Shown here: piece by piece, positions 1-9,727 of the stretch
Layout: every line of letters begins with the position of its first letter
How positions within the stretch are numbered: position 1 is the stretch's first letter
Origin: Streptococcus mitis
GTDB lineage: Bacteria > Bacillota > Bacilli > Lactobacillales > Streptococcaceae
Direction: 5' to 3'
Assembly (NCBI RefSeq): GCF_001579045.1
Contig: NZ_KQ970261.1
Span: 1,922-65,921, forward strand
DNA: 64,000 nt
Notes under the pieces: generated by a model
Database searches by the model: none
The model's input: the letters and a program-made list of their open reading frames with translations, nothing else
What the model was told of the DNA's origin: nothing
Made by a program: the position numbers and the translations under genes

Positions 1-268
1 CCCCCTTAAATATTTTAGTAATTTAAGGAAAGGATATGATTTTTAATTTTTGGTACCACACTTGTTTAAAAAACCATAGTACACCCTCTATTTTACACTA
101 TTTTTTTTTAAAAAAATAGCATAACCATATATTTTTTTTAATTTAGCATTTAATTTTAGCGAGTATATATGTTTTTTCCTAATCTTCTATTACTATTAGA
201 CAGGAAACACAACAAGACCTCCACTATATCGAGGAGGCCTTGAATCAGCTAGGTTATTTAGTAAAAGA
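1..268. other. AT-rich left-edge intergenic region
   Basis: No complete gene is visible. The first 180 bases are very AT-rich with long A and T runs. On the plus strand, codons from about 183 to the stop at 270-272 read like the C-terminus of some protein (ending HYIEEALNQLGYLVKD), but a stop lies just upstream, so at most this is a gene remnant. An imperfect 7-bp hairpin at about 217-240 (GACCTCC with GGAGGCC) could end mutX transcription, although its T run on the minus strand is poor. Confidence 0.4.
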
Positions 269-736
269 CTAGAAGATTTTCTTTTCCCAATCGTCTTCTG
301 TACGGCGAGGGTAGAAAAATTCAGACTTGTCAGGAGCTTCCATCATCTCCATCAAAGGTAGCATATCATAGGCCAGATCCAAGTTTGGAATCTGGTCTTT
401 TTGAATCCAAGAAACTTCTCCCTCTTCTGAAGAGCGAAGGGTACCAGAGAACTCAGTCGCCTTATAACAAACGACAATATAGCGCCCACCTGTATCTAGT
501 GGCCAATTTTTAATACCGACAAGTTGAGGATTTTGGATAGTCAACCCTGTTTCTTCATAGATTTCACGAATGACAGACTCTGCGAAAGACTCGCCATTTT
601 CTACATGGCCTCCTGGAAAGGCATAACCAGACCAGCGATTGGTTTCAGGGGCGCGATACTGCATCACCACGCGCTGGGTTTCGAGGTCTTCTATTAGACA
701 AATGTTTGTTAAAATTGTTAATTGTGCTCGAGACAT
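269..736 (-). CDS. mutX: MutT/Nudix hydrolase, 8-oxo-dGTP diphosphatase type (MutX)
   Basis: Probable nucleotide-pool sanitising enzyme of the MutT/MutX type, hydrolysing oxidised dGTP to prevent mutation. The Nudix box lies at residues 43-65, from GGHVENGE to REIYEETGL, with every consensus position of G-x5-E-x7-REUxEExGU present. The 155-residue length fits the family. I chose the ATG at 736, which gives MSRAQLTILTN; a GTG four codons upstream is possible but leaves poorer spacing to the purine-rich stretch in front. It is the last gene of the leftward group and is preceded by a broken GNAT gene. The family call is secure; the specific substrate is inferred from resemblance to pneumococcal MutX. 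Confidence 0.88.
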   Translation of the reverse strand: MSRAQLTILTNICLIEDLETQRVVMQYRAPETNRWSGYAFPGGHVENGESFAESVIREIYEETGLTIQNPQLVGIKNWPLDTGGRYIVVCYKATEFSGTLRSSEEGEVSWIQKDQIPNLDLAYDMLPLMEMMEAPDKSEFFYPRRTEDDWEKKIF

Positions 737-807
737 ACATAGACTCACTTTCTAATTTATTACATTTTCAGACTTGTACCAGTGACATTATCTTCTACTT
801 TTTAAAA

Positions 808-1296
808 TTATTTAGAATAGAATACCATCCGTTTTTCCCTTATAGGCTTTCCAAGTTCAAGTATTTTTTCTTGACCATCAAAAGTGAAACCCATTTTTTG
901 ATAGAAAGCAATGGCTCACTTATTATCTTTCAATACCCATAAGAAAATTTCAGAAAAATGATTAAGAGCAGTCAAAGCTACTTTCACTAACTTTTGTGCG
1001 ATTCCTTTTCCATAATAGTCTTTTAAAACATATAAAGCAATAATTTCACCAGCTTGAATAGTCTCATCACGAAAGTTACCATAACTGATAAAACCAACTA
1101 TCTTCACACCATCCATCGCAATCCATGTATTTTCTGGATACTTTTGACTGAAGAATCGACACCTTTCTAATGTCATTGTCTCCTGAAATTCTGCAGGCAA
1201 AAGGTCATCATAAGCCTCTCTCCACGTTTGCCAGTGAACAAGGGATTTACCTTCTATCTCTTCAGGAGTTTCCATTGATTTGATAACAACCGTCAT
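808..1296 (-). pseudogene. GNAT acetyltransferase, interrupted by an in-frame stop
   Basis: The frame opens at 1296 (MTVVIKSMETPEEIEGK) and encodes a GNAT N-acetyltransferase with the acetyl-CoA segment IIALYVLKDYYGKGIAQKL near residues 85-103. It meets TGA at 916-918 directly after KDNK. Reading through that stop, the same frame continues as AIAFYQKMGFTFDGQEKIL and on to TAA at 808-810. NxxAIAFYxKMGF is the usual last conserved GNAT block, so the stop removes the final part of the fold. One substitution, CGA (Arg) to TGA, would explain it. The intact protein would have 162 residues. Substrate unknown. Either a recent pseudogene or a sequencing error. Confidence 0.8.
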
Positions 1297-1310
1297 TTAT
1301 TTTCTTCTCC

Positions 1311-1332
1311 TTAATCCAACGCCTTGACTTCC
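1311..1332 (-). repeat. Direct repeat copy A (uvrB 3'-end sequence)
   Basis: Twenty-two bases at the 3' end of the oxidoreductase gene match 1947-1968 at 20 of 22 positions. Both copies encode EVKALD followed by a stop. Similarity ends abruptly on both sides. Confidence 0.8.
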
Positions 1333-1937
1333 TTTGCTACTTTTTGTAGAAATTTTTGTCTTGTTGAACTTGTATTTACTTCACGGCCTAACTCTCCTAA
1401 GATTGAAACCCTCTTTGTTTTTATGCCACAATGATTCAATACAGCATTCTTTAATACTGATATTCCATAACTATCTGGAATGTTAATCGGACCTGAAAAT
1501 ACTTTGTACCACCAAGTTGGTGCCATGGAGGTTGCATAGATACTAGCTGTTTTTCCTTTTAGTAACTTTTTGAACTGTTTACCTCTCAAGTAATTCAAAA
1601 TAAAGCTTCCTTGATTGTTGACAGAGTATGCAATGCCTGGCGTAAAAACACGATCAATCCAGCCCTTCAATAGACTAGGCATACTACTCCACCAAATAGG
1701 ATAAACAAAAATGAAATGATCTGCCCACTGGATTAATTCTTGAGAGCGTAAAATAAACGGATCGTCCTCCATCCTTTGTCGATAACCATAACGTAAAACA
1801 GGATCAAACTCTTCCTCATTAAGATTAATCATTTCAAGTTCATGTCTCTTTGAGTCTATATTTTCTACAATCGTTTGAAAAATTGCTTGGCAGTAACTTT
1901 CTTTATCAGGATGTCCATTGATAACTAAAATATTCAT
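1311..1937 (-). CDS. NAD(P)H oxidoreductase, flavodoxin-like quinone reductase/KefF-type fold
   Basis: Predicted soluble flavin-dependent NAD(P)H:quinone oxidoreductase of 208 residues. The start MNILVINGHPDKESYC matches the flavin-phosphate loop of the family, and FVYPIWWSSMPSLLKGWIDRVF near residues 78-97 is its second signature. It sits 9 bp downstream of uvrB with a GGGGAA ribosome site. Its last codons (EVKALD then stop) are almost the same DNA as the last codons of uvrB, so the gene is bracketed by a 22-bp direct repeat. This suggests insertion by recombination behind uvrB. The physiological electron acceptor is unknown. Confidence 0.8.
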   Translation of the reverse strand: MNILVINGHPDKESYCQAIFQTIVENIDSKRHELEMINLNEEEFDPVLRYGYRQRMEDDPFILRSQELIQWADHFIFVYPIWWSSMPSLLKGWIDRVFTPGIAYSVNNQGSFILNYLRGKQFKKLLKGKTASIYATSMAPTWWYKVFSGPINIPDSYGISVLKNAVLNHCGIKTKRVSILGELGREVNTSSTRQKFLQKVAKEVKALD

Positions 1938-1946
1938 AAAATTCCC

Positions 1947-1968
1947 CTAATCCAAGGCCTTGACTTCC
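1947..1968 (-). repeat. Direct repeat copy B (native uvrB 3' end)
   Basis: This is the authentic end of uvrB and the partner of the repeat at 1311-1332. The two copies bracket the oxidoreductase gene. Confidence 0.8.
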
Positions 1969-3935
1969 AACATCATATCACGAATCTGAGCTGCTAGTTC
2001 AAAGTCAAGCACTTCGACGGCTTCTTGCATTTGTTTCTCTAGTTTCTTGACCAGCTCTTTGCGCTCTTGTTTGTTAAGGCTATTGATATCGACTTCCTTG
2101 TCCTCTTCCTTAGCAACTGCCTTGGTCACGGCAATCAGGTCACGGATTTCTTTCTTGATTGTCTGAGGCACAATACCATGTTCTTCATTATAGGCCATCT
2201 GGATCTTCCGACGGCGGGCAGTTTCATCAATGGCACGTTGCATAGACTGGGTAACCGTATCCGCATACATGATGACATGGCCTTCGCTATTACGGGCAGC
2301 GCGGCCAATGGTTTGGATAAGGCCACGTTCATTACGAAGGAAACCTTCCTTGTCAGCATCGAGAATCGCTACGAGGCTCACTTCAGGAACGTCAATCCCT
2401 TCACGGAGCAGGTTGATTCCGACCAAGACATCAAAGACACCCAAGCGCAGGTCACGAATTATCTCCGTCCGTTCCAAAGTCTTGATATCTGAGTGCATGT
2501 ACTTGACCTTGATGCCCATTTCTTTGAAGTAGTCAGTCAAATCTTCGGCCATTTTCTTGGTCAAGGTTGTAATAAAGGTTCGTTCGTTCTTTTCAACACG
2601 AGCATTGATTTCACCTAGGAGGTCATCAATCTGTCCCATAGTCGGACGGACTTCCACCTCAGGATCCAAAAGACCTGTCGGACGAATGATTTGCTCAATC
2701 ACTGTCTCGGTCTGTTCATTTTCATAGTCACCAGGTGTTGCTGAAACGTAAACAATCTGATGCACATGGCTTTCAAACTCTTCACGACGGAGAGGTCGAT
2801 TGTCCAAAGCTGATGGCAAACGGAAACCATAATTAACCAGCATTTCCTTACGCGAACGGTCCCCATTGTACATGCCCTTGATCTGCCCCATAGTCATGTG
2901 ACTCTCGTCAATCATAATCAAAAAATCATCTGGGAAGAAGTCGAGAAGCGTATAAGGAGGCTCTCCTTCGCTCCGTCCATCCATATGACGTGAATAGTTT
3001 TCAACCCCATTTGTATAGCCCATCTCACGCAGCATTTCGATATCGTACTCTGTCCGTTGTTTCAAGCGCTGGGCTTCAAGCAGTTTGCCTTCCTTTTCAA
3101 AGATAGCTAGTTGCTCTTCTAATTCTGCTTGAATCTTGGCAATGGCAACTTCCATATGGTCGTCATTGGTCACAAAGTGAGTGGCCGGGAAAATCGCCAA
3201 ATGATCCACTTCTCCCAACACCTGACCTGTCAGAGCCTCCACTTCACGAATACGGTCAATTTCGTCTCCAAAAAATTCTACTCGAAAAGCGTGTTCATCA
3301 CGGGAAGCTGGGAAAATCTCCACTACATCTCCACGAACGCGAAATCTTCCGCGTTGGAAATCAATATCATTACGTTCAAACTGGATATCAACCAGGTCAT
3401 TCAAGAGTTTATCACGAGAAATCTCTAGACCAGGACGGAGACTAACGACACTATCAGCATATTCCTTGGGCGAACCCAAACCATAGATACAAGAGACTGA
3501 AGCCACGACAATAACATCATTGCGCTCCAAAAGGGCTGAAGTCGCTGAGTGGCGGAGCTTATCAATCTCGTCATTGACAGAACTGTCCTTTTCAATATAG
3601 GTGTCGCTAGAAGGGACATAAGCTTCTGGCTGGTAATAATCATAGTAAGACACAAAGTACTCAACGGCATTTTCAGGAAAAAACTCCTTAAACTCCCCAT
3701 AGAGCTGGCCTGCTAGAGTTTTATTGTGGGCAATAACCAGAGTTGGTTTATTGACTTTGGAAATGACTTGACTCATGGTATAGGTCTTCCCTGTACCAGT
3801 CGCCCCCATCAGAATCTGAGCTTTTTCTCCCCCCTCGATATTATCAACCAACTGCTCAATAGCTTGAGGTTGGTCTCCTGAAGGTTGATATTTTGATACT
3901 AGTTTAAATTGATTGTCTGTAATGCGATTGATCAT
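1947..3935 (-). CDS. uvrB: Excinuclease ABC subunit B (UvrB)
   Basis: Damage-verifying helicase-like subunit of nucleotide excision repair, handed the lesion by UvrA and recruiting UvrC. The 662 residues are the normal length. Walker A GATGTGKT is at residues 44-51, the DNA-clamping beta-hairpin region ([12 protein letters not shown]) is near residues 92-105, the helicase box DESH is near 338, and the UVR domain that contacts UvrC is at the C-terminus (about 625-660). Upstream, a TGC-extended -10 TAAAAT (3964-3969, minus strand) supplies a promoter; no LexA-type operator was seen. The oxidoreductase gene follows 9 bp downstream. Confidence 0.98.
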   Translation of the reverse strand: MINRITDNQFKLVSKYQPSGDQPQAIEQLVDNIEGGEKAQILMGATGTGKTYTMSQVISKVNKPTLVIAHNKTLAGQLYGEFKEFFPENAVEYFVSYYDYYQPEAYVPSSDTYIEKDSSVNDEIDKLRHSATSALLERNDVIVVASVSCIYGLGSPKEYADSVVSLRPGLEISRDKLLNDLVDIQFERNDIDFQRGRFRVRGDVVEIFPASRDEHAFRVEFFGDEIDRIREVEALTGQVLGEVDHLAIFPATHFVTNDDHMEVAIAKIQAELEEQLAIFEKEGKLLEAQRLKQRTEYDIEMLREMGYTNGVENYSRHMDGRSEGEPPYTLLDFFPDDFLIMIDESHMTMGQIKGMYNGDRSRKEMLVNYGFRLPSALDNRPLRREEFESHVHQIVYVSATPGDYENEQTETVIEQIIRPTGLLDPEVEVRPTMGQIDDLLGEINARVEKNERTFITTLTKKMAEDLTDYFKEMGIKVKYMHSDIKTLERTEIIRDLRLGVFDVLVGINLLREGIDVPEVSLVAILDADKEGFLRNERGLIQTIGRAARNSEGHVIMYADTVTQSMQRAIDETARRRKIQMAYNEEHGIVPQTIKKEIRDLIAVTKAVAKEEDKEVDINSLNKQERKELVKKLEKQMQEAVEVLDFELAAQIRDMMLEVKALD

Positions 3936-4011
3936 AAGAATCCTCTCTCGATGTGCTATTCCTATTTTAGCATATTTGTAGCATTTTCACGAAGAAAAGG
4001 ACGGACCCAAG

Positions 4012-4965
4012 TCACATCCTTTCATTTTCTTTCTTTAATTGGTAAGCGAGATAGACAATCAGCAGTAGTAAAACCAGACTTGTCATGATAGAACCTTCAA
4101 TCCCAAAAGATCCTCCTGATAACCAGCCTTGATCGCCTTGTGGTAAAAAGGTCATCAGAGACGTTCCTGATGGTTGACCACTAACTAATACTCCAAAGAG
4201 GTTGCCCTGTGCGAAATTCCAAGCTCCATGAATACCTGCAATACCCCAAACTGTATCTGTTTTGAGGAGGTAAAGTGACATGGCAACTCCGAATAAAAAG
4301 AGATTCACTAGAGATAAAGGTGTAAGACCAGAATTCCCAGCATGAAGCAAAGTAAAGAATAGGCTAGATATAAGAACAGCAAGTTTTAGATTGGTTCTTG
4401 AGGCCAATTGAGGAAGGAGCCAAGTACGGGCCACCACTTCTTCTGCTGTCCCCTGTAAAATCCAAAATGGAATGGTAAAAATGACAAAGGCAAGCGAATA
4501 AGGATCCAAGTTAATGGACTCAAAACGATATTGCCCTAAAGCTACTAAACCTAACAAGGTCAGAAGAAAAAGTGCCAGGCCTAGACCAAATCCCTTAAGG
4601 AGATTGCTTAGGAAATTCTCTCTATAAAATCCCAAGGTTCGAATAGGTCTTTTCTCAACTTTTCTAGTCCATCTGAACACAGTGTTGAGAATAAAACCAA
4701 AGGCCAGTAAATCTAAAATTAAATGAAAGTCACTTGTTTTATCCATCAAGCTCTGATGCAAGGTCTGTAAGTAGCTTGCAAGATTTTGACCAGCCTCTCC
4801 AAAATTTCTAAAAAGTCCGATGAGAGCTAACAAACTAATACCATACAGAGTAAAAGCCACAAACTCTCCTATGAAGACAAAAGCAAAGGCTAACAAGGGG
4901 CTTGTGTAAATGTTTAAACTCATTTTTGAAGCTTGGCAGTCTTTAAATATTCTTTTGTTCTTCAT
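4012..4965 (-). CDS. CPBP-family intramembrane glutamic endopeptidase (CAAX/Abi type)
   Basis: Polytopic membrane protein of 317 residues with about eight hydrophobic segments. The CPBP (CAAX protease and bacteriocin-processing, Abi) core is visible: the EEVVAR block after the fifth segment gives the catalytic Glu-Glu-x3-Arg motif, followed by the FTLLHAGN segment with the conserved His and a later GAWNFAQGN segment. In streptococci such proteins are linked to bacteriocin self-immunity or membrane protein processing, but no bacteriocin gene is adjacent. It stands alone, divergent from glnP, with its own AT-rich promoter region around 4985-5005. Confidence 0.85.
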   Translation of the reverse strand: MKNKRIFKDCQASKMSLNIYTSPLLAFAFVFIGEFVAFTLYGISLLALIGLFRNFGEAGQNLASYLQTLHQSLMDKTSDFHLILDLLAFGFILNTVFRWTRKVEKRPIRTLGFYRENFLSNLLKGFGLGLALFLLTLLGLVALGQYRFESINLDPYSLAFVIFTIPFWILQGTAEEVVARTWLLPQLASRTNLKLAVLISSLFFTLLHAGNSGLTPLSLVNLFLFGVAMSLYLLKTDTVWGIAGIHGAWNFAQGNLFGVLVSGQPSGTSLMTFLPQGDQGWLSGGSFGIEGSIMTSLVLLLLIVYLAYQLKKENERM

Positions 4966-5047
4966 ATCCCCGTCCTCTTTTCTTCCATTATATACTATTA
5001 TTATAGCACTTTATAGTAGCAATTCAAGAAAGAAAAGAAAAAATCAA

Positions 5048-5109
5048 TGTTATATTTTCTGACACAAAAAATATAAAAATTTGCCTTTTTTTACTTTTTC
5101 TGATATAAT
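5048..5109 (+). promoter_or_regulatory. glnP promoter with GlnR operator
   Basis: A perfect GlnR box TGTNA-N7-TNACA is at 5048-5064 (TGTTA, 7 bp, TGACA). It lies upstream of a promoter with -35 TTGCCT at 5081-5086 and -10 TATAAT at 5104-5109, spaced 17 bp. GlnR repression of glnPQ and zwf by glutamine status is established for pneumococcus, so this site likely controls the transporter operon. Confidence 0.85.
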
Positions 5110-5138
5110 GGGAGAATATTCGGAAAAGGAGACTAAAA

Positions 5139-7304
5139 ATGAAGAAAAAATTTCTAGCATTTTTGCTAATTTTATTCCCAATTTTCTCATTAGGTATTGC
5201 CAAAGCTGAAACGATTAAGATTGTTTCTGATACCGCCTATGCACCTTTTGAGTTTAAAGATTCAGATCAAACTTATAAAGGAATTGATGTTGATATTATT
5301 AACAAAGTCGCTGAGATTAAAGGATGGAACATTCAAATGTCCTATCCTGGATTTGACGCAGCGGTCAATGCGGTTCAAGCTGGTCAAGCTGACGCTATCA
5401 TGGCAGGGATGACAAAGACTAAAGAACGTGAAAAAGTCTTCACCATGTCTGATACTTACTATGATACAAAAGTTGTCATTGCAACTACAAAGGCACACAA
5501 GATTAGTCAGTACGACCAATTGTCTGGTAAAACTGTTGGTGTTAAAAACGGAACAGCCGCTCAACGTTTCCTAGAAACGATTAAAGATAAATACGGCTTT
5601 ACTATTAAAACATTTGACACTGGTGATTTGATGAACAACAGCTTAAGTGCTGGTTCAATTGATGCCATGATGGATGATAAACCTGTTATCGAGTATGCCA
5701 TTAACCAAGGTCAAGACCTCCATATTGAAATGGATGGTGAAGCTGTAGGGAGTTTTGCTTTCGGTGTTAAAAAAGGAAGCAAATACGAGCACCTAGTTAC
5801 TGAATTTAACCAAGCCTTGGCTGAAATGAAAAAAGATGGTAGTCTTGATAAAATCATCAAGAAATGGACTGCTCCATCATCTTCAGCAGTGCCAACTACA
5901 ACTACTCTAGCAGGCTTAAAAGCCATTCCTGTTAAAGCTAAATACATCATTGCCAGCGATTCTTCTTTTGCACCTTTTGTTTTCCAAAATTCAAGCAACC
6001 AATACACTGGTATTGATATGGAATTGATTAAGGCAATCGCTAAAGACCAAGGTTTTGAAATTGAAATCATCAACCCTGGTTTCGATGCTGCTATTAACGC
6101 TGTCCAAGCTGGTCAAGCAGATGGTATCATTGCTGGTATGTCTGTCACAGATGCTCGTAAGGCTACTTTTGATTTCTCAGATTCATACTACACTGCAAAC
6201 ACAATCCTCGGCGTCAAAGAATCAAGTACCATTGCTTCTTATGAAGATTTGAAAGGGAAGACGGTCGGTGTTAAAAACGGAACTGCTTCTCAAACCTTCC
6301 TAACAGAAAATCAAAGCAAATACGGTTATCAAATTAAAACCTTCGCTGATGGTTCATCAATGTATGACAGTTTAAACACTGGTGCCATTGATGCTGTTAT
6401 GGATGATGAACCTGTTCTCAAATATTCTATCAGCCAAGGTCAAAAATTGAAAACACCAATCCCTGGAAGTCCAATTGGAGAAACATCCTTTGCCGTTAAA
6501 AAAGGCACAAATCCAGAATTGATTGAAATGTTCAATAACGGACTTGCAAACCTTAAAGCAAACGGTGAATTCCAAAAGATTCTTGACAAATACCTAGCTA
6601 GCGAATCTTCAACTACTCCAACAAGCACTGTTGACGAAACAACTATCTGGGGCTTGCTTCAAAACAACTACAAACAACTCCTTAGTGGTCTTGGTATCAC
6701 TCTTGCTCTAGCTCTTATCTCATTTGCTATTGCCATTGTCATCGGGATTATCTTCGGTATGTTTAGCGTTAGCCCATACAAATCTCTCCGTGTCATCTCT
6801 GAAATTTTCGTTGATGTCATTCGTGGTATCCCATTGATGATTCTTGCAGCCTTCATCTTCTGGGGAATTCCAAACTTCATCGAGTCCATCACAGGCCAAC
6901 AAAGTCCAATTAACGACTTCGTAGCTGGTACTATTGCCCTATCGCTCAATGCAGCTGCTTATATCGCTGAGATTGTTCGTGGTGGTATTCAAGCCGTTCC
7001 AGTTGGACAAATGGAAGCCAGCCGCAGCTTGGGTATCTCTTATGGAAAAACCATGCGTAAGATTATCTTGCCACAAGCAACTAAATTGATGTTGCCAAAC
7101 TTTGTCAACCAATTCGTTATCGCTCTTAAAGATACAACCATCGTTTCTGCTATCGGTTTGGTTGAACTCTTCCAAACTGGTAAGATTATCATTGCCCGTA
7201 ACTACCAAAGTTTCAAGATGTATGCAATCCTTGCTATCTTCTATCTTGTAATTATCACGCTTTTGACTAAACTAGCGAAACGCTTAGAAAAGAGGATTCA
7301 TTAA
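5139..7304 (+). CDS. glnP: Glutamine/polar amino acid ABC transporter, two substrate-binding domains fused to permease
   Basis: Importer of glutamine or a related amino acid, combining receptor and channel in one 721-residue chain. A signal-anchor [19 protein letters not shown] precedes a cleavage-like AKA. Two homologous family 3 solute-binding domains follow (about residues 24-245 and 260-487; both contain NPGFDAA- or YPGFDAA-type and GVKNGTA blocks). The permease domain fills residues 510-721, with the EAA-loop around [23 protein letters not shown]. Its stop overlaps the start of glnQ by one base, so the two are translationally coupled. The architecture matches lactococcal GlnP and pneumococcal GlnHP. 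Substrate specificity is inferred from family and GlnR control. Confidence 0.93.
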   Translation: MKKKFLAFLLILFPIFSLGIAKAETIKIVSDTAYAPFEFKDSDQTYKGIDVDIINKVAEIKGWNIQMSYPGFDAAVNAVQAGQADAIMAGMTKTKEREKVFTMSDTYYDTKVVIATTKAHKISQYDQLSGKTVGVKNGTAAQRFLETIKDKYGFTIKTFDTGDLMNNSLSAGSIDAMMDDKPVIEYAINQGQDLHIEMDGEAVGSFAFGVKKGSKYEHLVTEFNQALAEMKKDGSLDKIIKKWTAPSSSAVPTTTTLAGLKAIPVKAKYIIASDSSFAPFVFQNSSNQYTGIDMELIKAIAKDQGFEIEIINPGFDAAINAVQAGQADGIIAGMSVTDARKATFDFSDSYYTANTILGVKESSTIASYEDLKGKTVGVKNGTASQTFLTENQSKYGYQIKTFADGSSMYDSLNTGAIDAVMDDEPVLKYSISQGQKLKTPIPGSPIGETSFAVKKGTNPELIEMFNNGLANLKANGEFQKILDKYLASESSTTPTSTVDETTIWGLLQNNYKQLLSGLGITLALALISFAIAIVIGIIFGMFSVSPYKSLRVISEIFVDVIRGIPLMILAAFIFWGIPNFIESITGQQSPINDFVAGTIALSLNAAAYIAEIVRGGIQAVPVGQMEASRSLGISYGKTMRKIILPQATKLMLPNFVNQFVIALKDTTIVSAIGLVELFQTGKIIIARNYQSFKMYAILAIFYLVIITLLTKLAKRLEKRIH

Positions 7305-8044
7305 TGGCAAAATTAAAAATTGATGTAACTGATTTACACAAAAGCTACGGAAAAAATGAAGTCCTAAAAGGAATTACGACTAAATTCTATGAAGGAGATG
7401 TTGTTTGTATCATCGGCCCTTCGGGTTCTGGTAAGTCAACCTTCCTCCGTAGCCTCAATCTTTTAGAAGAAGTCACTAGTGGTCACATCACTGTGAACGG
7501 TTATGACTTAACTGATAAAACAACCAACGTTGACCACGTCCGTGAAAATATCGGAATGGTGTTCCAACACTTCAACCTCTTCCCACATATGTCTGTTTTA
7601 GACAACATCACTTTTGCTCCTATTGAGCACAAGTTAATGATTAAGGAAGAAGCTGAGAAATTGGGAATGGAGTTGCTTGAAAAGGTTGGACTAGCAGATA
7701 AAGCTAATGCCAACCCAGATAGCCTATCAGGTGGTCAAAAACAACGTGTGGCCATCGCTCGTGGACTTGCAATGAATCCAGACATCATGCTCTTTGATGA
7801 ACCAACTTCTGCCCTTGACCCTGAAATGGTCGGAGACGTACTAAACGTTATGAAAGACTTGGCTAAACAAGGCATGACCATGATTATCGTAACCCATGAG
7901 ATGGGATTTGCCCGTCAGGTTGCCGACCGCGTTATCTTTACTGCAGATGGCGAGTTCCTAGAAGACGGAACACCTGACCAAATCTTTGATAACCCTCAGC
8001 ACCCTCGTCTGAAAGATTTCTTGGACAAGGTCTTAAACGTTTAA
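7304..8044 (+). CDS. glnQ: Amino acid ABC transporter ATP-binding protein GlnQ
   Basis: ATPase that powers the GlnP importer from the cytoplasmic face. The 246 residues contain Walker [10 protein letters not shown] at 38-46, the Q-loop, signature LSGGQKQR near 141, Walker [15 protein letters not shown] near 161, and the switch His in VTHEM. ATG overlaps the glnP stop (TTAATGG). It is followed by a modest terminator and then zwf, which pneumococcal work places in the same GlnR regulon. Confidence 0.96.
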   Translation: MAKLKIDVTDLHKSYGKNEVLKGITTKFYEGDVVCIIGPSGSGKSTFLRSLNLLEEVTSGHITVNGYDLTDKTTNVDHVRENIGMVFQHFNLFPHMSVLDNITFAPIEHKLMIKEEAEKLGMELLEKVGLADKANANPDSLSGGQKQRVAIARGLAMNPDIMLFDEPTSALDPEMVGDVLNVMKDLAKQGMTMIIVTHEMGFARQVADRVIFTADGEFLEDGTPDQIFDNPQHPRLKDFLDKVLNV

Positions 8045-8048
8045 ACTT

Positions 8049-8078
8049 AAACTGTAAGGATTTCCTTGCAGTTTTTTT
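8049..8078 (+). terminator. Terminator after glnQ
   Basis: Stem AAACTGTAAG with CTTGCAGTTT around a 6-base loop, followed by a T run. It has one G-U pair, so some readthrough into zwf is plausible. Confidence 0.75.
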
Positions 8079-8097
8079 CTATCTCGTATTGGATTTT

Positions 8098-8125
8098 TTG
8101 ATTTTTCGGAAAATTATGTTAGAAT
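8098..8125 (+). promoter_or_regulatory. zwf promoter
   Basis: -35 TTGATT (8098-8103) and TGT-extended -10 TAGAAT (8120-8125), spacing 16. A short hairpin (CCTAG at 8154-8158 with CTAGG at 8164-8168) lies in the leader. Confidence 0.55.
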
Positions 8126-8194
8126 TAAGTTTATGAAATGAGATTTCCTCATACCTAGCATGACTAGGAATAAAAATAGAAATTAGGTAGCTAG

Positions 8195-9682
8195 ATGTCA
8201 TCTAAGGTTATTGTTACAATTTTCGGTGCGAGTGGAGACCTGGCTAAACGCAAGCTCTACCCTTCCCTTTTTAGACTATATAAATCCGGCAATCTTTCCG
8301 AGCACTTTGCCGTTATTGGAACTGCTCGTCGTCCTTGGAGCAAGGAATATTTTGAATCTGTTGTAGTCGAATCTATCCTTGATTTGGCAGATAGTACCGA
8401 ACAGGCTCAAAAGTTCGCTAGTCACTTCTACTATCAAAGCCATGATGTCAATGATACAGAGCACTACATCGCTTTACGTCAATTGCAGGATGAACTAAAT
8501 GACAAGTACCAAGCTGAACACAACAAGCTCTTCTTCTTGTCTATGGCTCCTCAATTCTTTGGAACCATTGCCAAGCACCTCAAGTCTGAAAACATTGTAG
8601 ATGGTAAAGGTTTTGAACGCCTAATCGTTGAGAAACCATTTGGTACAGATTACGCAACTGCAAGCAAATTAAATGACGAACTCCTAGCGACATTTGATGA
8701 AGAACAAATTTTCCGTATCGACCATTATCTTGGTAAGGAAATGATCCAAAGCATCTTTGCAGTTCGCTTTGCAAACCTGATTTTTGAAAACGTTTGGAAC
8801 AAAGACTTTATCGACAATGTTCAAATTACCTTTGCGGAGCGCTTGGGTGTAGAAGAACGTGGTGGCTACTATGATGAATCTGGTGCCCTCCGTGACATGG
8901 TACAGAACCATACACTACAACTGCTTTCTCTCCTTGCTATGGACAAGCCAGCAAGCTTCACAAAGGACGAGATTCGTGCTGAAAAGATTAAGGTCTTTAA
9001 AAATCTCTATCATCCAACCGATGAAGAACTTAAAGAACACTTTATCCGTGGCCAATACCGCTCTGGTAAGATTGATGGCATGAAATATATCTCTTATCGT
9101 AGCGAGCCAAATGTAAATCCAGAATCTACAACTGAAACCTTTGCATCTGGTGCTTTCTTTGTAGACAGCGATCGATTCCGTGGTGTTCCTTTCTTCTTCC
9201 GTACTGGTAAACGACTGACTGAAAAAGGAACTCATGTCAACATCGTCTTTAAACAAATGGACTCTATCTTTGGAGAACCACTTGCTCCAAACATTTTGAC
9301 CATCTATATCCAACCAACAGAAGGCTTCTCTCTTAGTCTAAATGGGAAGCAAGTAGGAGAAGAATTTAACTTGGCTCCTAACTCACTTGATTACCGCACA
9401 GATGCGACCGCAACTGGTGCTTCTCCAGAACCATACGAGAAATTGATTTATGATGTCTTAAATAACAACTCAACTAACTTTAGCCACTGGGATGAAGTTG
9501 GTGCGTCATGGAAATTGATTGACCGTATCGAAGAGCTCTGGGCTGAAAATGGTGCCCCACTTCATGACTATAAAGCTGGAAGCATGGGACCTCAAGCCAG
9601 CTTTGACTTACTTGAAAAATTCGATGCCAAATGGACTTGGCAACCTGATATCGCCTATCGTCAAGATGGTCGTTTAGAATAA
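8195..9682 (+). CDS. zwf: Glucose-6-phosphate 1-dehydrogenase
   Basis: First enzyme of the oxidative pentose phosphate branch: oxidises glucose 6-phosphate to 6-phosphogluconolactone with NADP+, supplying NADPH. The dinucleotide-binding motif GASGDLAKRK is at residues 11-20 and the active-site block RIDHYLGKE lies near 172-180; the EKPFG segment upstream is also intact. The 495-residue length is normal. Position after glnPQ fits the known link between GlnR and zwf in pneumococcus, since glutamate synthesis consumes NADPH. The leader carries its own promoter, so expression may be partly independent. Confidence 0.97.
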   Translation: MSSKVIVTIFGASGDLAKRKLYPSLFRLYKSGNLSEHFAVIGTARRPWSKEYFESVVVESILDLADSTEQAQKFASHFYYQSHDVNDTEHYIALRQLQDELNDKYQAEHNKLFFLSMAPQFFGTIAKHLKSENIVDGKGFERLIVEKPFGTDYATASKLNDELLATFDEEQIFRIDHYLGKEMIQSIFAVRFANLIFENVWNKDFIDNVQITFAERLGVEERGGYYDESGALRDMVQNHTLQLLSLLAMDKPASFTKDEIRAEKIKVFKNLYHPTDEELKEHFIRGQYRSGKIDGMKYISYRSEPNVNPESTTETFASGAFFVDSDRFRGVPFFFRTGKRLTEKGTHVNIVFKQMDSIFGEPLAPNILTIYIQPTEGFSLSLNGKQVGEEFNLAPNSLDYRTDATATGASPEPYEKLIYDVLNNNSTNFSHWDEVGASWKLIDRIEELWAENGAPLHDYKAGSMGPQASFDLLEKFDAKWTWQPDIAYRQDGRLE

Positions 9683-9719
9683 AAAAATTTCCTGCAAGAT
9701 TGTAGCTTGCAGGATTTTT
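9683..9719. terminator. Bidirectional terminator between zwf and ftsY
   Basis: Stem TCCTGCAAG (9690-9698) with CTTGCAGGA (9706-9714), an A run before and a T run after. It serves both convergent genes. Confidence 0.9.
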
Positions 9720-9727
9720 GCTTTTAA

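Noticed and set aside
183-272. Plus-strand C-terminal-like peptide ending LNQLGYLVKD
   Set aside because: No start, stop codon just upstream, and it overlaps the mutX end. Too short to name as a gene remnant.
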